Shown here piece by piece: positions 6,049 to 8,084 of a stretch of DNA of 8,084 nucleotides. The translations under genes were made by a program, and so were the position numbers. The DNA is from Firmicutes bacterium UBA5774 (GTDB lineage: Bacteria; Bacillota; Clostridia; Peptostreptococcales; Anaerovoracaceae): assembly GCA_002418625.1 (NCBI GenBank), contig DIEM01000006.1, forward strand, positions 1 to 8,084, read 5' to 3'. Numbering within the stretch: position 1 is the first letter of the stretch; each line of letters starts with the position of its first letter. Under the pieces are notes generated by a model, which was not told where the DNA came from, searched no databases, and saw nothing but the letters and a program-made list of their open reading frames with translations.

Positions 6049-6813
6049 ATGCTCGATACATTGATCTATATCATCGTTTTCGTCTACGGCCTGCTGATCG
6101 GCAGTTTCCTGAATGTTTGCATCTACAGGATCCCGCTTGGCAAAACCATCGTGAAGGGCCGTTCCTACTGTCCCTCCTGCAACGCGTTGATACCCTGGTA
6201 CTGCAATATTCCCCTGTTCAGCTACCTGTTCCTGCGCGGCCGGTGCCTGCGGTGCCGGCAGAGGATCTCTCCGGTCTATCCGGCCGTCGAACTGCTGAAC
6301 GCTCTTCTATATCTGGCGGTCCTTCATGTATATGGGCCCACCCCCGCATTCCTGTTCCTCGCAGCGCTTTTCTCGCTGCTGGTCGTCATAGCCTTCATCG
6401 ACCTCGAGCATCAGATCATACCGGACGGACTCGTGATCACGATCCTCGTGCTTGGCGCCTGCCACGCCATCTATCAGGTGCTGGCGCTCGGAACGCCCTG
6501 GCATCTGTTCGCCATCGGCTTCCTCGCGGCTTCCGTCCCGCTCTTCATCCTCGGCCTTGTCTATGAAGGCGGCATGGGCGGCGGCGATATCAAGCTCATG
6601 GCCGCCGCAGGCGTTTTCATCGGCTGGAAGCTGATCCTGCTCTCGTTATTCATCGGCGCCCTGTATGCCGGTGTCTTCTCGCTGCTGCTGGTTCTCTCGA
6701 AGAAGGGCTCCATGAAAACCGCAGTGCCTTTCGGCCCTTTCCTGTCCCTCGGGATCGTCACCTGCACACTGGCAGGCAACCGTATCCTGGCCTGGTATCT
6801 CGGACTTTTCTAA
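6049..6813 (+). CDS. pilD: Prepilin peptidase / N-methyltransferase (PilD/ComC, family A24)
   Basis: 254-residue polytopic membrane aspartic protease. It cleaves the leader of type IV prepilins and normally also methylates the new N-terminal residue. The N-terminal domain shows GLLIGSFLNVCIYRIP near 14-29, then a C41-x2-C44 / C66-x2-C69 zinc motif, which is characteristic of the bifunctional enzymes. Catalytic aspartates are D118 in FIDLEHQIIPD and D180 in GGGDIKLMAA. Hydrophobic segments are spread along the length, starting at residues 3-24, consistent with about seven or eight membrane spans. I prefer ATG 6049 over the in-frame ATG 6016 because of AAAGGCGG 8 nt upstream; the extra 11 residues would be a polar extension before the first membrane helix. 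It is divergent from pilB, and its product must process pilins encoded elsewhere. Its stop overlaps the convergent gene's stop. Confidence 0.95.
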   Translation: MLDTLIYIIVFVYGLLIGSFLNVCIYRIPLGKTIVKGRSYCPSCNALIPWYCNIPLFSYLFLRGRCLRCRQRISPVYPAVELLNALLYLAVLHVYGPTPAFLFLAALFSLLVVIAFIDLEHQIIPDGLVITILVLGACHAIYQVLALGTPWHLFAIGFLAASVPLFILGLVYEGGMGGGDIKLMAAAGVFIGWKLILLSLFIGALYAGVFSLLLVLSKKGSMKTAVPFGPFLSLGIVTCTLAGNRILAWYLGLF

Positions 6814-8084
6814 GCCTCCGGATTCGGCCCGCCCTTTTTGCGCTTCATGGCTTTAGCCAGCTGCTTCTTCCTCATGTCCGGCTCGATCCCCATCTTGATA
6901 TCCAGCATTTCCTGGATATACAAGACGTCGACGCCCTCATAGCTCAGCTTGATGCAGGGCTCCTCTATCTCCTCTATTATGAAATCCCTGGCCGTCAGAA
7001 TCTTCCTGTCGATTCTCAGGAACGCGGGCAGATAGGTGCCGTTTTCGACTTCCTCCGCGACCCTTTCCTCGAATGTCTTCACTATGACAGGCTCCTCCGG
7101 TTCCGGAACATCTTCAAGAATATCTTTGTATGTCAGCAGCAGATCGATCTCATCCTCTGACGGCAGATCTTCAACGGCGCCTTCAACGGCTACTCCGGCC
7201 GCTTCTTCAACGCCTTCAACGCCTTCAACGCCTTGCTCCAAGGCTTGATCCTCATCGGCGCCCTGTCCCTCGAGAGCCTCGGCGATCGTCACCTGGTCCA
7301 TATCCTCCGCCGGTTCCGGAAATCGCCCGTCCCAGCCACAAAGGCCCTCAGGCTCCGCCCCGGTTATTTCATCCGCAGCCGTGAGGCCCGCAAAGCCAAG
7401 CTGCTCCTGCCGCTCCGGCTGTCTCGCCCGAAGCTCGGCGGCGTTTTCCCTGCTTTTATCCCAAAGCGCCATATCCTTTTCAAAAGCGTTCTTCTGATAG
7501 AAGAACGAATACGGCCGGTCGCCGATATCCGCGACGACGATCTCCCCGAAATCGATCACCAGAAGATTGTCTTCCTTCACTTGATAACTGGTGCGGACCT
7601 GGCTGAAATATCTGCCCAATATATTTAATTTTTTCGGCTGTCCGAAGGCGTGTATCCTAAGCTGATGCAGATAATACCATTCGGCGAACTTGTTGCGCAG
7701 CGCTACCGGATACGGCTCCCAGTCATGGGATATGTACGGCTGGCCGATCTTCTGGAGGATGGCCAGATTGACGCCGTCGTTGTATTCGATCAGCGCCAGA
7801 GTCGACAAATAGTTCGCGATCAGCTTCTGAAGCCTGTCCGCTTCCTGATCCTCTATCGACACCAGTATCCACCTTTTATTATTCAGCAGCCCTTCCTTGT
7901 CGGCAATGCCCAAATATGCCAGATAGCACTCCTTCGCGTACGGACTGTTCCAGTCTATCCTGTAGGTCTGAAAGCATCGGGCTATATTGCCGCCGGCTTC
8001 GTCAATAGCCCTGGCGGCTTCCGCAAACTTGTCGTCCTCCTCGCCGAAGCGCCAGACAAACGCGCCGTCGGCGGGCATGACCCC
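6810..8084 (-). CDS. Unrecognised soluble protein with acidic repeat linker (5' end uncertain or cut off)
   Basis: I do not recognise this family. The frame is open to the window edge. An ATG at 8078 gives 422 residues, but the six bases before it show no ribosome binding site, so the true start may lie outside. Residues below count from that ATG. The first part (about 1-215) looks like a folded alpha/beta domain rich in aromatic residues, with a YYLHQLRIHAFGQPKKLNIL segment at 135-154 and LLVIDFGEIVVADIGDRPY at 172-190. Residues about 216-310 are low-complexity and acidic, with GVEGVEGVEE near 283-292 encoded by a 9-bp tandem repeat. The last part (about 311-400) is again folded, with YLPAFLRIDRKILTARDFI at 349-367, and ends in a basic tail (KKQLAKAMKRKK). 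No signal peptide, membrane span or enzymatic motif is visible. It is convergent with the prepilin peptidase; a role in pilus function is only a guess. Confidence 0.8.
   Translation of the reverse strand, partial: GVMPADGAFVWRFGEEDDKFAEAARAIDEAGGNIARCFQTYRIDWNSPYAKECYLAYLGIADKEGLLNNKRWILVSIEDQEADRLQKLIANYLSTLALIEYNDGVNLAILQKIGQPYISHDWEPYPVALRNKFAEWYYLHQLRIHAFGQPKKLNILGRYFSQVRTSYQVKEDNLLVIDFGEIVVADIGDRPYSFFYQKNAFEKDMALWDKSRENAAELRARQPERQEQLGFAGLTAADEITGAEPEGLCGWDGRFPEPAEDMDQVTIAEALEGQGADEDQALEQGVEGVEGVEEAAGVAVEGAVEDLPSEDEIDLLLTYKDILEDVPEPEEPVIVKTFEERVAEEVENGTYLPAFLRIDRKILTARDFIIEEIEEPCIKLSYEGVDVLYIQEMLDIKMGIEPDMRKKQLAKAMKRKKGGPNPEA
7206..7232. repeat. 9-bp tandem repeat inside the unrecognised gene
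   Basis: Three perfect copies of TTCAACGCC lie at 7206-7214, 7215-7223 and 7224-7232. Two related TTCAACGGC copies at 7170-7178 and 7182-7190 are spaced by 12 bp. On the coding (minus) strand they give Val-Glu-Gly/Ala-type repeats in the acidic linker. Nine-bp units keep the reading frame, so copy-number change would alter linker length only. Confidence 0.8.

Overview
The window looks like chromosomal DNA of a moderately GC-rich (a little over half G+C by eye) member of the Bacillota, most plausibly a Clostridia or Lachnospiraceae-type bacterium. Reasons: strong AGGAGG-type ribosome binding sites, the style of the intrinsic terminators, type IV pilus ATPases of the clostridial kind, and an amidohydrolase/phosphorylase pair for methylthioadenosine salvage. 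The taxon is an inference; no rRNA, tRNA, CRISPR array, transposase or phage gene is visible.

Region 1 (1-2003, minus strand) is a two-gene nucleoside salvage operon. An MTA/SAH deaminase is followed after 22 bp by a methylthioadenosine phosphorylase-family protein whose 3' end is cut off by the window edge. The purine-contact segment of the phosphorylase (SNWCTG) differs from adenine-specific MTAPs. This fits a route in which the adenosine analogue is deaminated first and the inosine-type product is then phosphorolysed. An extended -10 promoter and a strong Shine-Dalgarno sequence precede the deaminase.

Region 2 (2004-2549) is about 545 bp without a convincing gene. It is rich in inverted repeats, including an 11-bp perfect stem and two mutually exclusive G/C hairpins, and has a likely minus-strand terminator. 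It may be a structured leader or a dispersed intergenic element.

Region 3 (2550-2969, minus strand) is a single hotdog-fold acyl-CoA thioesterase. A strong terminator separates it from the pilus genes upstream.

Region 4 (3165-6813) is a type IV pilus motor and processing module. On the minus strand, pilB (assembly ATPase) is followed 60 bp later by pilT (retraction ATPase), and the unit ends at a 9-bp-stem intrinsic terminator. Transcribed divergently from pilB, across about 80 bp, is the prepilin peptidase (pilD/comC) on the plus strand. No pilC platform gene and no pilin gene is present, so those parts must lie elsewhere. Better ribosome binding sites support internal starts for both pilB (ATG at 5969) and pilD (ATG at 6049).

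Region 5 (6810-8084, minus strand) is a soluble protein I do not recognise, convergent with pilD and overlapping its stop codon. It has two putatively folded ends joined by an acidic, repeat-bearing linker, and its frame is open to the window edge.
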